64,000 nucleotides of DNA, taken from Dysosmobacter sp. GTDB taxonomy: Bacteria > Bacillota > Clostridia > Oscillospirales > Oscillospiraceae. Of the stretch, positions 34,930 through 43,601 are shown piece after piece. The notes beneath the pieces were generated by a model. The model was not told the DNA's origin. It did no database searches and was given only the letters and a program-made list of their open reading frames with translations. Position numbers and translations under genes: made by a program. Location: NCBI GenBank assembly GCA_022778785.1, contig JALFSO010000033.1, positions 1-64,000 of the forward strand, read 5' to 3'. Numbering within the stretch: position 1 is the stretch's first letter; each line of letters starts with the position of its first letter.

Positions 34930-35196
34930 TTACAATTCCAGCTTCCGGCTCTCCGCCCGCTTCTGGAGCGTGGCCGTGTTCAGCTGGGACAGATATACGA
35001 TCTGGGGATGGTAGGGGTGATCGCACACCACGAAGGACTTGGGAATGTCGCCGGAGATATCCAGCACCACGCCCTCTTTCTCGGCGGCGGCCAGATACTC
35101 CCGGGTGCGCTTGCCGTAGCTGCATTTGTCCAGATCAAAGATGCCGATGATCCGCCGGTCCGGCACGATCTCGTTTTGGCCCAGGTGCAGGTACAT
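34930..35196 (-). CDS. remB: RemB/DUF370-family regulatory protein
   Basis: 88 aa. MYLHLGQNEIVPDRRIIGIFD matches the N-terminus of DUF370 proteins (given in part as MYLHLGQNEIV), and DUF370 members between recF and gyrB are RemB (YaaB). In Bacillus, RemA/RemB are linked to extracellular-matrix gene control; the role here is inferred. GAGG is seven bases before the ATG. Nine bases separate it from the upstream small membrane-protein gene. Confidence 0.88.
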   Translation of the reverse strand: MYLHLGQNEIVPDRRIIGIFDLDKCSYGKRTREYLAAAEKEGVVLDISGDIPKSFVVCDHPYHPQIVYLSQLNTATLQKRAESRKLEL

Positions 35197-35205
35197 GAGC
35201 GATCC

Positions 35206-35529
35206 TCACTTTCCCATAATGAGATGCCACAGTCCCAGCAGCAGCCGGGAGATTCCCCAGCCGCACAGAGCCAGAACGCCGTACACCGCCCAGAACAGCA
35301 AAATCACCGTCAGCGACAGTGGCAGTCCCGCCACCAGACACAGGACAAGTCCCGCCGCGCCCAGAATGACAGGGATGTACAGCAGCCAGCGGATGGTCCT
35401 GCAGAACAGTCCCAGCAGCAGCTGGCCGAAGAAGGCAAACGCCAGGATCAGGCCCATCAGGAACAGCACAACGCCTGCCACGGCGCCGAACGCCGCCAGC
35501 ACCGGCAGGCCCAGTAAGACATGAAACAT
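35206..35529 (-). CDS. Small hypothetical membrane protein in the recF-gyrB cluster
   Basis: 107 aa with three strongly hydrophobic stretches (about 3-40, 45-67, 72-95), rich in Leu and Gly. ATG at 35529 is supported by AAGGAG eight bases upstream; the frame is open farther to 35574 but without a site. I do not recognise a family. It lies between recF (38 bp upstream) and remB (9 bp downstream), so it is co-transcribed with replication and repair genes. Real gene judging by spacing and ribosome site. Confidence 0.75.
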   Translation of the reverse strand: MFHVLLGLPVLAAFGAVAGVVLFLMGLILAFAFFGQLLLGLFCRTIRWLLYIPVILGAAGLVLCLVAGLPLSLTVILLFWAVYGVLALCGWGISRLLLGLWHLIMGK

Positions 35530-35566
35530 CGATTTTCTCCTTTTCGTAAGCAGCCGCCACCGGTAA

Positions 35567-36670
35567 TCATCCAATGGCGCCCTGCTTCACGTGAAACACT
35601 TTTCCGCCCAAAAGCTGCGGCAGCCGGTCATCCTCGCAGCACGTAATAAACACCTGCCCGCCCGCAATGCGGTTCAGGACGAATTCCTGGCGGCGGGGGT
35701 CCAGCTCGCTGAGGACGTCGTCCAACAGCAACACCGGATATTCTCCGGAGGTATTTTTCAATATTTCCCGCTCCGCCAGTTTCATGGACAGCGCCGCCGT
35801 CCGGGTCTGCCCCTGGGAGGAGTAGGTCTTGGCCTCCTGATCGTTGATCCGCACCAGCAGATCATCCTTGTGGGGTCCGGAGAGACAAAGACGGGAGGCC
35901 CGTTCCGCCTCGGCGTGGGCATTCATATGGGAGCGCAGCTGCTCCGCCACCTGTCCCTGCTCCGCCATGGGGTCTGTCACCGCCGAAACGGTCTGATAGG
36001 CGATGTCCAGTCTCTCCCGGCCTCCGGAACACTCCAGATGGTTGGCGGCGGCGTACTCCGCCAGCCGCCGGGCATATTGAGCGCGGTAGTGGATCAGCAC
36101 CGCTCCATAGAGGATCATCTGTTCATTGAATTCCGGCAGCGTGTCCAGCAAGGCCGGATGCTCCTCCCAGTCCCGGAGAATGCGGGTCTTGTGCTCATAG
36201 GCCCGGTTGTACTCCGCCAGCGCCGCCGCATACCGGGGCCGCAGCTGGCACAGGGCCGTGTCCATGAATTTCCGCCGGGCGGCGGCGCCCTCCCGGATGA
36301 GGTACAGGTCGTCGGGGCAGAAAAACACCGTCTGATACACCTGATTCAGCGCCGCGGCGCTTTTGGCCGCCACGCCGTTGACTGTCAGCTTCCGCCGGCG
36401 GCCCCGAAAGAGGTCCGCCCGGATCTGAAAGTCCCGCTCTCTGGAAAAGACGTTCCCCGTCAGACTGGCGCTGTCCGCCTCAAACCGGATCAGCTCCTGA
36501 TCCCGCCGGGCCCGGGGGGATTTTCCGCAGGCCAGATAGACCACGGCCTCCAGCAGATTGGTCTTTCCCTCGGCGTTCTCGCCGAAGATGACGTTGCAGC
36601 GCGGATCAAAGGACACCGTCTGCTCCTGGTAATTCCGGAAGTCCCGCAGCGTCAGCTCATTGACCCGCAT
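35567..36670 (-). CDS. recF: DNA replication/repair protein RecF
   Basis: 367 aa SMC-like ATPase that helps load RecA at gaps. Walker A is [15 protein letters not shown]; the ABC signature region is [11 protein letters not shown]; Walker B is [11 protein letters not shown]. The N-terminal [15 protein letters not shown] is typical. Its ATG overlaps the 3' end of yaaA by 14 bp. Position within dnaN-yaaA-recF-gyrB-gyrA follows the ancestral Gram-positive order. Confidence 0.96.
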   Translation of the reverse strand: MRVNELTLRDFRNYQEQTVSFDPRCNVIFGENAEGKTNLLEAVVYLACGKSPRARRDQELIRFEADSASLTGNVFSRERDFQIRADLFRGRRRKLTVNGVAAKSAAALNQVYQTVFFCPDDLYLIREGAAARRKFMDTALCQLRPRYAAALAEYNRAYEHKTRILRDWEEHPALLDTLPEFNEQMILYGAVLIHYRAQYARRLAEYAAANHLECSGGRERLDIAYQTVSAVTDPMAEQGQVAEQLRSHMNAHAEAERASRLCLSGPHKDDLLVRINDQEAKTYSSQGQTRTAALSMKLAEREILKNTSGEYPVLLLDDVLSELDPRRQEFVLNRIAGGQVFITCCEDDRLPQLLGGKVFHVKQGAIG

Positions 36671-36875
36671 AGGCGATGGCGTACTGCTGGCCGTCGAAGG
36701 ACACCACGTCGCCGGGCCGGAGCTTCTTTCCCCGCATGGCGCAGACCTCGCCGTTGACGGCGGCCTCGCCTGCCTGGATGCGCTCCTTGGCCTCGCCGCC
36801 GGAGCCGACGGCGTTTGCCAGCTTCAGAAGATCCTGTAATTTGATAAATTCCGTATGAATGGTAATGGTTTTCAT
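36657..36875 (-). CDS. yaaA: S4 domain-containing RNA-binding protein YaaA
   Basis: 72 aa. An S4 RNA-binding fold: [23 protein letters not shown] followed by VNGEV and the PGDVVSF loop (motifs given in part). YaaA is the small S4 protein found between dnaN and recF in Firmicutes, probably acting on ribosomes or rRNA; exact role unknown. GGAG seven bases before the ATG. Overlaps recF by 14 bp and is 21 bp downstream of a small membrane protein. Confidence 0.92.
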   Translation of the reverse strand: MKTITIHTEFIKLQDLLKLANAVGSGGEAKERIQAGEAAVNGEVCAMRGKKLRPGDVVSFDGQQYAIAYAGQ

Positions 36876-36896
36876 ATTCCGCTCCCTGGCAGAGAG

Positions 36897-37166
36897 TTAC
36901 TGCTCTCTGCCGATCCAATAGAATAGCAGGCCCAAAAGCAGGAGAGACAGGGCGATCCCCAGCAGCACCGCGCTGGATGGCTCGTTTTTCACGAGATTCA
37001 GCAGCGTGAGCGCGTCGTCCAGGAGAGACCGGCGCCCCCTGATCGATCCAAAATACGCGGGATACCTGTTAGAAGCATAGATCCAGCAAACGCCCAGCAG
37101 GATGCCGCCCAGCGCCAGCAGGGCCTTTGCGGCCGTGCGCAGGCGTGCTTTCCAGCCGCCGCTCAT
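36897..37166 (-). CDS. Small hypothetical two-helix membrane protein
   Basis: 89 aa, N-terminus basic (KARLRTAAK), with two predicted helices (about 12-30 and 64-83) and a polar middle segment (YPAYFGSIRGRRSLLDD). GGGGAG lies before the ATG, which is one base from the dnaN stop, so translation is coupled. The usual dnaN-yaaA order has no gene here in bacilli. No family recognised. Confidence 0.72.
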   Translation of the reverse strand: MSGGWKARLRTAAKALLALGGILLGVCWIYASNRYPAYFGSIRGRRSLLDDALTLLNLVKNEPSSAVLLGIALSLLLLGLLFYWIGREQ

Positions 37167-37167
37167 C

Positions 37168-38283
37168 TCACTCCCCGGCCTTCAGACGGACGGGCAGCAC
37201 CATGTAGAGGAAGTTTTCCACACCCTCTGTGGGAACAATGATGGCAGGGGAGACGCTGGTGTTCAGCTCAATGGTCACCGTGTCCGCCGGGGCATAGCGC
37301 AGGGCCTCCATAAGATAGCGGTTGTTGAAGCCGATCTCCAGCCCATTGCCTTCGCCGGCGATGCGGCAGATGTCCTTGGCTTCGCCGTTGGCTGTCTTGG
37401 CGGACAGCAGCACCTTGTCATGGTCAAAGATGCACCTCACCGGACTCTTCAGCTTATCGGAGATCACCACGGATACGCGGTCGATGCTGTTGATCAGCTC
37501 CTTGGTGTCCACCGTGATTTTAATGGGGTTTTTCCGGGGAATGGCGTTCTTGTAATCCAGGAATTCACCCTCCAGACGGCGGCAGATCAGCTGGGTATCG
37601 CCCACTTCAAACAGAATGTGGCGCTTACCCAAGGTAATTTTTGCCGGATCGTCGGTGTCCTCGCAGATCTTCTGCACCTCGTTCAGGGCGCTGCCGGGGG
37701 TGACGAAGGAGAAAGCGCCGCCGTCGGCCTTGTCCAGCGGCTCCTTCCGGATGGCCAGACGGAAGCCGTCCACAGACACCATGGTCAGACCCTGATCCGT
37801 TACCTCGAACAGCGCGCCGGTGTGGACCGGGCGGCTCTCATTGGTGGACACGGCGAAGGAGGTCTGCTCGATCATATCCCGCAGGGTCCGCTGCTGCAAA
37901 GAGACGGCGTGGTCGTCCTCCACCTCCGGCAACTCCGGATAGTCGGCGGCGGACAGGCCCAGAATGTCGAAATCCGAGTCTCCGCAGCTGAGATGGACCA
38001 TCTGCTTGTCGTCGGCGGTAAAGGTCACCATATCGTCGGGCATTTTCCGGACGATGTCGCCGAACAGCCGGGCATTCAATACCAGTTCGCCGCCCTGTAC
38101 AACATCGGCGGACACCCTGGTGCGGATGCCTGTCTGCATATTATAGCCGGAGATGGTCAGCGTCTCGTCCGCCCGGAGCAGCAGGCCCTCCAGCGCGGGG
38201 ATGGAGCTTTTCTGTGCCGCTGTCCGGGATGCCACATTGATGGCGTTCATGAGGAGGGCTTTTTCGCAGGAGAATTTCATCAT
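37168..38283 (-). CDS. dnaN: DNA polymerase III beta clamp
   Basis: 371 aa sliding clamp with three repeated domains. Characteristic strings are MKFSCEKALLMNAI at the start, SVDGFRLAIR in domain 2 and the C-terminal MVLPVRL that forms part of the peptide-binding cleft. Start ATG-ATG at 38283/38280 with GAGGAAG upstream. Separated from dnaA by the origin region. Confidence 0.97.
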   Translation of the reverse strand: MMKFSCEKALLMNAINVASRTAAQKSSIPALEGLLLRADETLTISGYNMQTGIRTRVSADVVQGGELVLNARLFGDIVRKMPDDMVTFTADDKQMVHLSCGDSDFDILGLSAADYPELPEVEDDHAVSLQQRTLRDMIEQTSFAVSTNESRPVHTGALFEVTDQGLTMVSVDGFRLAIRKEPLDKADGGAFSFVTPGSALNEVQKICEDTDDPAKITLGKRHILFEVGDTQLICRRLEGEFLDYKNAIPRKNPIKITVDTKELINSIDRVSVVISDKLKSPVRCIFDHDKVLLSAKTANGEAKDICRIAGEGNGLEIGFNNRYLMEALRYAPADTVTIELNTSVSPAIIVPTEGVENFLYMVLPVRLKAGE

Positions 38284-38385
38284 GGTCAGTTCTTCCTCTC
38301 TGTATCAAATGATGGAAGGAGATTTCTGTTCTAAAAAGAAAAGAAGCAAATATTTTTTAGAAAAAGCAGCACTAGGGATTTTTTT

Positions 38386-38530
38386 TGTGGAAAACACCGT
38401 GGAGCCTTGATTTTTCAGCATTTTTCAATCCACCGCCTCTGTTGAAAAATCGCGAGACTTATCAACAGCAATTTTTCGCGGCGTGTTTTCCACAGCCGAC
38501 TTTTTCTTTCTCCACCGCGGTTGTGGAAAA
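38386..38530. other. Origin of replication oriC (DnaA-box cluster)
   Basis: Between dnaN and dnaA there are DnaA boxes TGTGGAAAA (38386-38394), TTTTCCACA (38486-38494) and TGTGGAAAA (38522-38530), plus one-mismatch forms TGTTGAAAA (38440-38448) and TTATCAACA (38459-38467). A T/A-rich stretch at 38331-38386 could be the unwinding element. Transcription diverges from the dnaA/rpmH gap, and flanking genes match the conserved origin region. The full gap (38284-38531) has no gene. Confidence 0.82.
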
Positions 38531-38531
38531 A

Positions 38532-39860
38532 TCAGCGCTTGGAATTGATGTTGGTTTTGATCTCCTTCACCGTCTCAGCGAAGGCGGAGTCCTTCTTCAT
38601 CTGCTTTTCCACCTTGTCGATGGAGTACAACACCGTGGTGTGGTCCCGGTTGTCGAACTCCTTGCCGATGTCGTCCAGAGACAGGTTGGTCATGGAGCGG
38701 ATGAGGTACATGGCGATCTGCCGGGCCTGCACCGCGTCCCGGACACGCTGCTGGCCCCGGATGACGCTCTCGTCCAAATTGTAGAACTTGCAGATGTACT
38801 CGATGATGACGCTGGGGGAGGGGATGTACTCATTGCTGCGTTTCAGCATGTCCTGAATGGCGCGGGCGGCGGTCTCCTCGTCGGTCTCGCTGCCCAGCAG
38901 GTCCTTGTAAGCCTTGATCTTGTTGATGGTACCTTCCAGCTGTCGGACGTTGGCGGTGACGTTCTCCGCCACATAGGCGGAGATCTTGTCGGGCAGACTG
39001 AGGCCCATCAGCGCGGCCTTGCTCTTGACGATGGCCAGACGGGTCTCAAAATCCGGGGGTTCCACGTCCACCAGCAGGCCCCACTCAAACCGGGTGCGGA
39101 GACGGTCCTCCAGCTGGGTCATCTCAGAGGGGGGACGGTCCGAGGTCAGCACGATCTGCCGGCCGGACTCGTACAGGGTGTTGAAGGTGTGGAAGAACTC
39201 CTCCTGTGTCTGCTTCTTGCCGGCGATGAACTGCACGTCGTCCACCAGAAGCAGGTCCGCCTGGCGGTATTTCTCCCGCATTTCGGCGGTTTTGGCGGGA
39301 CCGGCCTGAATGGCGGCCACCAGTTCGTTGGTCAGATCGTCGCCCTTGACGTAGGCGATCTTGGCGGTCTTCTCCCGCTTCCGGATGACGTGGGCGATGG
39401 CGTAGATCAGATGGGTCTTGCCCAGACCGGAGTCGCCGTAGATGAACAGAGGATTGTAGTGCTCCGCCGGATGCTCCGCCACGGAGACGGAGGCGGCGTA
39501 GGCCATCTTGTTGGAGGGACCCACCACAAAGGTCTCAAAGGTCAGGTCCTTGTTCAGATCCAGGCCGCCGACGCGTTTCATGGCGGGCTCGGCGCCTGAA
39601 AAAGCGGCCAGTGCCGCATCGTCCAGGATCTCCACGCCGATGTCCGTGGAGAACAGATCCTTCAGCGAGGACTGGATATTTTTCATGAACAGATCCCGTA
39701 TATAGCCGGTCTTGAAATCGTTGGCACAGTGCAGATATAGTTTACCGTCCCGGAAATCCACGGCCTCCAGTTCATCGAACCAGGTCTTAATGGTGGTTTC
39801 GGACAGGTCGCGCTTCAGCTGCTGCAGTACGTTGTTCCAGATGTCTGCAACGGAATTCAA
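38532..39860 (-). CDS. dnaA: Chromosomal replication initiator DnaA
   Basis: 442 aa. Binds DnaA boxes and opens the origin. Domain I lies in about 1-75, the AAA+ core at about 105-330 (Walker A GDSGLGKTHL, Walker B LLLVDDVQFI), and the DNA-binding domain at about 345-440 with the signature DHTTVLYSIDKVEKQM. The best start is TTG at 39860: it follows GAGGTG by seven bases and gives NSVADIWNNVLQQLK as in other DnaA proteins. An ATG at 39908 has no ribosome site. Confidence 0.96.
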   Translation of the reverse strand: MNSVADIWNNVLQQLKRDLSETTIKTWFDELEAVDFRDGKLYLHCANDFKTGYIRDLFMKNIQSSLKDLFSTDIGVEILDDAALAAFSGAEPAMKRVGGLDLNKDLTFETFVVGPSNKMAYAASVSVAEHPAEHYNPLFIYGDSGLGKTHLIYAIAHVIRKREKTAKIAYVKGDDLTNELVAAIQAGPAKTAEMREKYRQADLLLVDDVQFIAGKKQTQEEFFHTFNTLYESGRQIVLTSDRPPSEMTQLEDRLRTRFEWGLLVDVEPPDFETRLAIVKSKAALMGLSLPDKISAYVAENVTANVRQLEGTINKIKAYKDLLGSETDEETAARAIQDMLKRSNEYIPSPSVIIEYICKFYNLDESVIRGQQRVRDAVQARQIAMYLIRSMTNLSLDDIGKEFDNRDHTTVLYSIDKVEKQMKKDSAFAETVKEIKTNINSKR

Positions 39861-40032
39861 AAGGAAACACCTCTCTCCCGTAAAAATCTGTGGGGTAGAA
39901 CGCAACATAACAAAATAAGTATACCAGAAATCAGAAAAAATGACAACACATATTCTAATAAATAAGTTCCATTATTTGTCCTGTTTTTGGAGGGGAAAAA
40001 CAGCTGTATTTAGTCATAATGAAGAAAAAACG

Positions 40033-40051
40033 CACAAGATTTTGTGGCCGA
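40033..40051. promoter_or_regulatory. Second copy of the 19-bp gpr motif, dnaA/rpmH gap
   Basis: The complement of TCGGCCACAAAATCTTGTG lies about 170 bp upstream of the dnaA start and 75-120 bp upstream of the rpmH promoter. This 400-bp gap (39861-40263) is AT-rich, holds the rpmH promoter and shows no perfect DnaA box. Confidence 0.45.
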
Positions 40052-40123
40052 CGGGAAAAGATCGGAAAAATGGGAAACCTTTTGACAGGCCGAACGTGAT
40101 TTTTCAGGTTTTTCAAGTTTTTA

Positions 40124-40152
40124 TTGACACATTTTCAAAATGTATGTATACT
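40124..40152 (+). promoter_or_regulatory. Promoter of the rpmH operon
   Basis: A consensus TTGACA (40124-40129), 17 bp, then TATACT (40147-40152). It should be strong, as expected for a ribosomal protein gene. The leader of about 100 nt contains a GGCGCGTC-type inverted repeat (40155-40175) and AGGAGG just before rpmH. Confidence 0.85.
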
Positions 40153-40263
40153 AGAGGGCGCGTCCAAAAGACGCCTGAGTTTTGTGTGCCGCGGAGCGAG
40201 TCTCCGTCGGGCAGAGCCGCCGCTTGTCCGGCGGCCGTAATATGAGTAGGAGGTGTTTCCAAC

Positions 40264-40404
40264 ATGGCAACCAAACGTACCTATCAGCCCAAGAAGCTGC
40301 ATGGTCAGAAGGTCCACGGTTTCCGCAAGAGAATGGCTACCGCCAACGGCCGTAAGGTCCTGGCCCGCCGCCGCGCCAAGGGCCGTGCCCGTCTGTCCTA
40401 CTAA
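40264..40404 (+). CDS. rpmH: 50S ribosomal protein L34
   Basis: 46 aa, very basic. The sequence starts [14 protein letters not shown], ends [12 protein letters not shown] and contains the family core [26 protein letters not shown] precedes the ATG. First gene of the rpmH-rnpA-yidD-yidC-khpB cluster on the right arm of the origin. A 138-bp spacer with a 7-8-bp hairpin (about 40454-40490) precedes rnpA. Confidence 0.97.
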   Translation: MATKRTYQPKKLHGQKVHGFRKRMATANGRKVLARRRAKGRARLSY

Positions 40405-40542
40405 GGCTTACGGAAAAGCGCGGGAAACACTGGAATCGTTCTATCAGGGACGGCGGGAATTTGTAAGGATTCCTCCGTCCCTAAAAGAGTTTCCTGAACC
40501 ACCGGACAATTTTGGAAATCTGGAACTGCGGAGGCGAGGCTG

Positions 40543-40887
40543 GTGAAACGGGCGGTGACCCTGAAAGAGAATTATGAGTTCCGCCGGATGTACCAGAAGG
40601 GCGCCTCCGCGGTGGACCGCTGCATGGTGGTCTACTGCCGGAAGAACAAGCTGGGCCGGAACCGCTACGGCTTCACGGTATCGGTGAAGCTGGGCGGGGC
40701 CGTGGTACGGAACCGGGCCCGGCGCCGCCTGCGGGAGGTCTGCCGTCTCAACGGGGACAAGCTGGCCGTGGGCTACGACATTCTGGTGGTGGCCCGGGGC
40801 AGGACGGTGACGGCCTCTTTTAAGGAGCTGACCGCCGCCTATCTCCGTCTTGCGAAAAAGCTGTCGCTTTTGAAGGAGACGCCATGA
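40543..40887 (+). CDS. rnpA: Ribonuclease P protein component
   Basis: 114 aa. Basic protein that aids RNase P RNA in tRNA 5' maturation. The RNR motif region is present as [12 protein letters not shown], preceded by [14 protein letters not shown] start at 40543 with GGAGGCGAGG upstream. The stop overlaps the yidD start (ATGA). Confidence 0.95.
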   Translation: MKRAVTLKENYEFRRMYQKGASAVDRCMVVYCRKNKLGRNRYGFTVSVKLGGAVVRNRARRRLREVCRLNGDKLAVGYDILVVARGRTVTASFKELTAAYLRLAKKLSLLKETP

Positions 40888-41093
40888 AACGGATCCTGAT
40901 CGCTCTGGTCAAGTTCTATCGCGCGGCCATCTCGCCGTACCGTCCGCCCTGCTGCCGGTTTACGCCCACCTGCTCCCAGTATGCGCTGGAGGCGCTGGAA
41001 AAATACGGTGCGCTGAAGGGCGGCTGGCTGGCGTTCCGCCGCATCCTGCGCTGCAACCCGTTCCACAAGGGCGGGTATGACCCGGTCCCGTGA
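40884..41093 (+). CDS. yidD: Membrane protein insertion efficiency factor YidD
   Basis: 69 aa. The conserved Cys-rich core [16 protein letters not shown] and the terminal [14 protein letters not shown] identify YidD, an inner-face membrane protein that assists YidC. The ATG overlaps the rnpA stop by four bases. A hairpin array separates it from yidC. Confidence 0.95.
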   Translation: MKRILIALVKFYRAAISPYRPPCCRFTPTCSQYALEALEKYGALKGGWLAFRRILRCNPFHKGGYDPVP

Positions 41094-41096
41094 GTC

Positions 41097-41342
41097 AAAG
41101 AGGGGACTGCGTCCCCCCTTTGGATTCCCCCCACCAGTGACATCGGTCACTGGTGACGCCGCCCAAGGCGGCTGGAGTCTCGGTATTTTCGCCACGTACA
41201 CGCCGCGGCGAAAATGATTATGATTCTTTGATTTGCCGCGGGCAAATCAAACCGGGAACCTGCGGTTCCCTGGCCCCTCCCTTTTCTTCTATCGTGGGAA
41301 AGGGAAATGGCTTTTTCTCATGGCCCCTCCGGTTTGAGGGGC
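41097..41342. repeat. Intergenic hairpin array between yidD and yidC
   Basis: Seven clear inverted repeats within 246 bp: 41097-41121 (loop TGC), 41132-41155 (10-bp perfect stem, loop ATCG), 41158-41172 (6 bp, loop CAA), 41185-41215 (9 bp), 41229-41249 (9 bp, loop GCG), 41254-41270 (7 bp, loop TGC) and 41323-41342 (7 bp). Only the last is near a T-run. This is the largest non-coding gap of the rpmH operon; no gene is seen. Confidence 0.8.
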
Positions 41343-41382
41343 TTCGTTGTGATCCCCAACGAAACACGTAAGGAGAACATTT

Positions 41383-42549
41383 ATGGCAACAATCGGTTAC
41401 TGGATCTGTTATCCGTTTGCGGCTCTGGTGCGGCTGTTCTACAGTCTCACCGGGTCCTATGGCGTGTCTCTGATCCTGTTTACTCTGGTCATCAAGCTGA
41501 TCCTGCTCCCCTTCCAGATGAAGTCCAAAAAGAGCATGGTCCGCATGAGCCGGATGTCCGGCAAGATGCAGGAGATCCAGAAGAAATACGCCAATAACCA
41601 GATGAAGATGCAGGAGGAGATGCAGAAGCTCTATGCCGAACAGGGCGTCAATCCCATGTCCGGCTGCCTGTGGAGCTTCCTGCCCCTGCCCATCCTGATG
41701 GCCCTGTATTATATCATCCGGGAACCCATCGTCTACTTCATGAACTTCGGCACCCGGGGCAACGGTCTCAAGGTGCTGGAGGCCGCCAAGGAAGTGGTCA
41801 CCAGCATTGGTCTGAGCTGGAGCACCACCACTAGCGGCGAAACCGTCAGAGACGGCATCTATGCGCAGATCGAGATCGTCAAGCACCTGTCCGACAACGC
41901 GTCCAATCCCGCGGTCCAGAAGTTCTTCGCGGAGAACCCCAACTGGGTCAACGTGGATTATCATTTCCTGGGCATGGATCTGTCCACTGTCCCCAGTGAC
42001 GCCTTTGCCATGCTGAAGACCGGCATCACGCTGGGCGCCATCGGCCTGATCCTCATTCCCATTCTCTCCGCCGCTTTCCAGGTCCTTACCATGAAGATCA
42101 CCATGAAGGGTCAGCCTATGGAGGGCGCCGCGGCTTCTTCCAACAAGATGATGATGTGGATGATGCCCCTGATGTCCCTGTGGATCGGCTTTACCCTGCC
42201 CGCCGCACTGGGTGTGTACTGGATCGCCCAGAGCGCTTTCTCCGCCATTCAGGAGGCCATCCTCGGCAGGTTCTATAACACCAAGCTGGAGGAGCAGGAG
42301 AACGAGCGTCAGCGCCAGATCGATGAAGACCGCAAGCGGCGCCAGGAGGAAGGCCGCAAGCGTCAGGAGCAGCAGCGTCAGCAGGTGGAGCAGAAGCAGA
42401 CGCTGAAGGAGAAGCGGAAGGCCGCCCAAGAGGCGAAAGAGGCCAGAGCGAAGAAGCCCAGCACCACCGAGGCTGGCCGTGTCGGCGACCGTCCTTACGC
42501 CAGGGGCCGCTCTTATAAGGCTGACCGCTATGACACTGATGAGAAATAA
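41383..42549 (+). CDS. yidC: Membrane protein insertase YidC/Oxa1
   Basis: 388 aa. Inserts and folds membrane proteins, alone or with SecYEG. Five membrane segments: about 12-30 (start), 93-115, and three near 205-285. The positively charged groove Arg is plausibly in MKSKKSMVRMSRMSGKMQE, shown in part as KSKKSMVRMSRM. The C-terminal 90 residues are a basic coiled coil (QRQIDEDRKRRQEEGRKRQE), common in Gram-positive YidC. There is no lipobox, unlike Bacillus SpoIIIJ. AAGGAG precedes the ATG. Confidence 0.94.
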   Translation: MATIGYWICYPFAALVRLFYSLTGSYGVSLILFTLVIKLILLPFQMKSKKSMVRMSRMSGKMQEIQKKYANNQMKMQEEMQKLYAEQGVNPMSGCLWSFLPLPILMALYYIIREPIVYFMNFGTRGNGLKVLEAAKEVVTSIGLSWSTTTSGETVRDGIYAQIEIVKHLSDNASNPAVQKFFAENPNWVNVDYHFLGMDLSTVPSDAFAMLKTGITLGAIGLILIPILSAAFQVLTMKITMKGQPMEGAAASSNKMMMWMMPLMSLWIGFTLPAALGVYWIAQSAFSAIQEAILGRFYNTKLEEQENERQRQIDEDRKRRQEEGRKRQEQQRQQVEQKQTLKEKRKAAQEAKEARAKKPSTTEAGRVGDRPYARGRSYKADRYDTDEK

Positions 42550-42564
42550 GGAGCTTGCTGCATT

Positions 42565-43449
42565 ATGAGTTATATTGATGTAACGGGCAAGACTGAGGAC
42601 GAGGCCATCGCCAACGCGCTGCGTCAGCTGGGACTGGAGCGGGACGATGTCTCCGTGCAGATCCTGGAGCGGGCAAAGTCCGGCTTCCTGGGTCTGGGCA
42701 GTCAGCCCGCCAAGATTCGTGTGACCTACGGCGAGACGGAGCCTGAGGAGCAGGAGCAGGCCCCCACCGCTCCGGAGCCTGCCGCCGTCAAGGCGGAGCC
42801 GGAGGAGTTGCCGGTCCGTGAGACGCCCAAGGTCGCCCCCGAAGTGCCGCAGAAACAGAAGTACGCTCCCAAGGCGGCGAAACCCGCCAAGGCCAAGTCT
42901 CCGGAAAAGCGTCCGGAGCGGAAGCCCGAGCCGGCGAATCCTGTGGAGAAAGCGGCTCCCGCCGTGGAGCTGGGTGAGGAAGTGGACGACGAGAAGGCCC
43001 AGGCCATCAAGAAGTTCCTCTCCGGTCTGCTGGAGCAGATGGAGACCCCGGCGGACGTCCGGGTGTATCTGCCGGAGAAGGGCCGCTACAAGGTCATCCT
43101 GGAAGGGAAGGACCTGGGCGCCCTCATCGGACGCCGGGGCGAGACCCTGGACGCCATCCAGCAGCTCACCAGCTACTCCGTCAACCGCACCGGCGGCGGA
43201 CGGGTCCGCATTCAGCTGGACGCGGAGAATTACCGGGAGCGGCGGGAGCAGAGCCTGCAGCATCTGGCCCAGAAGGTGGCCGGAAAGGTGGTCCGCTACC
43301 GCCGCAGCGTGACGCTGGAGCCCATGAACGCCTACGAGCGCCATGTGATCCACACCGCTCTGCAGGACACCCCCAACGTCACCACCTACTCCACCGGCGT
43401 GGACCCCAACCGCCGTGTGATCGTGGCTTACGACCGGGACAAGAAGTGA
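42565..43449 (+). CDS. khpB: RNA-binding protein KhpB (Jag/EloR)
   Basis: 294 aa. Jag-N domain (about 1-52: DVTGKTEDEAIANALRQLG), an acidic/Pro-rich linker (about 55-135), a KH domain (about 145-220 with LIGRRGETLDAIQ) and an R3H domain (about 225-290 with MNAYERHVIH). KhpB with KhpA influences cell elongation and RNA stability in Gram-positives. 15 bp after yidC. The strong terminator at 43462 closes the operon; mnmE does not follow, unlike in most Firmicutes. Confidence 0.94.
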   Translation: MSYIDVTGKTEDEAIANALRQLGLERDDVSVQILERAKSGFLGLGSQPAKIRVTYGETEPEEQEQAPTAPEPAAVKAEPEELPVRETPKVAPEVPQKQKYAPKAAKPAKAKSPEKRPERKPEPANPVEKAAPAVELGEEVDDEKAQAIKKFLSGLLEQMETPADVRVYLPEKGRYKVILEGKDLGALIGRRGETLDAIQQLTSYSVNRTGGGRVRIQLDAENYRERREQSLQHLAQKVAGKVVRYRRSVTLEPMNAYERHVIHTALQDTPNVTTYSTGVDPNRRVIVAYDRDKK

Positions 43450-43461
43450 ATACATGAACTG

Positions 43462-43500
43462 TCAGCGGCCCGGATTTTCCGGGCCGCTGATTGCTTTTTT
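43462..43500 (+). terminator. Terminator of the rpmH-khpB operon
   Basis: A perfect 13-bp stem (43462-43474 with 43478-43490), loop TTT, followed by TTGCTTTTTT. Confidence 0.92.
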
Positions 43501-43566
43501 GATCTCACGGAATTTTTTCGAAGATATTTCGGGGGAAAGGGGAGTGGTGTCCTGCAAAATCCCCAC

Positions 43567-43595
43567 TTGACAAGCATTTCAAAAGATGATACAGT
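43567..43595 (+). promoter_or_regulatory. Promoter of the glyS T-box transcript
   Basis: TTGACA (43567-43572), 17 bp, TACAGT (43590-43595) with an extended TG. The transcript would start near 43602. Confidence 0.75.
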
Positions 43596-43601
43596 GACCA
43601 A

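Noticed and set aside
39909..40263. A second origin segment between dnaA and rpmH
   Set aside because: AT-rich, but I find no good DnaA box there; the box cluster is on the dnaN side.
40405..40542. Extra small gene between rpmH and rnpA
   Set aside because: No start with a ribosome site; contains only a hairpin and the rnpA leader.
41218..43455. 745-codon open frame opposite yidC and khpB
   Set aside because: Antisense shadow covering two real genes and the terminator region; composition is His/Leu/Gln-rich without motifs.
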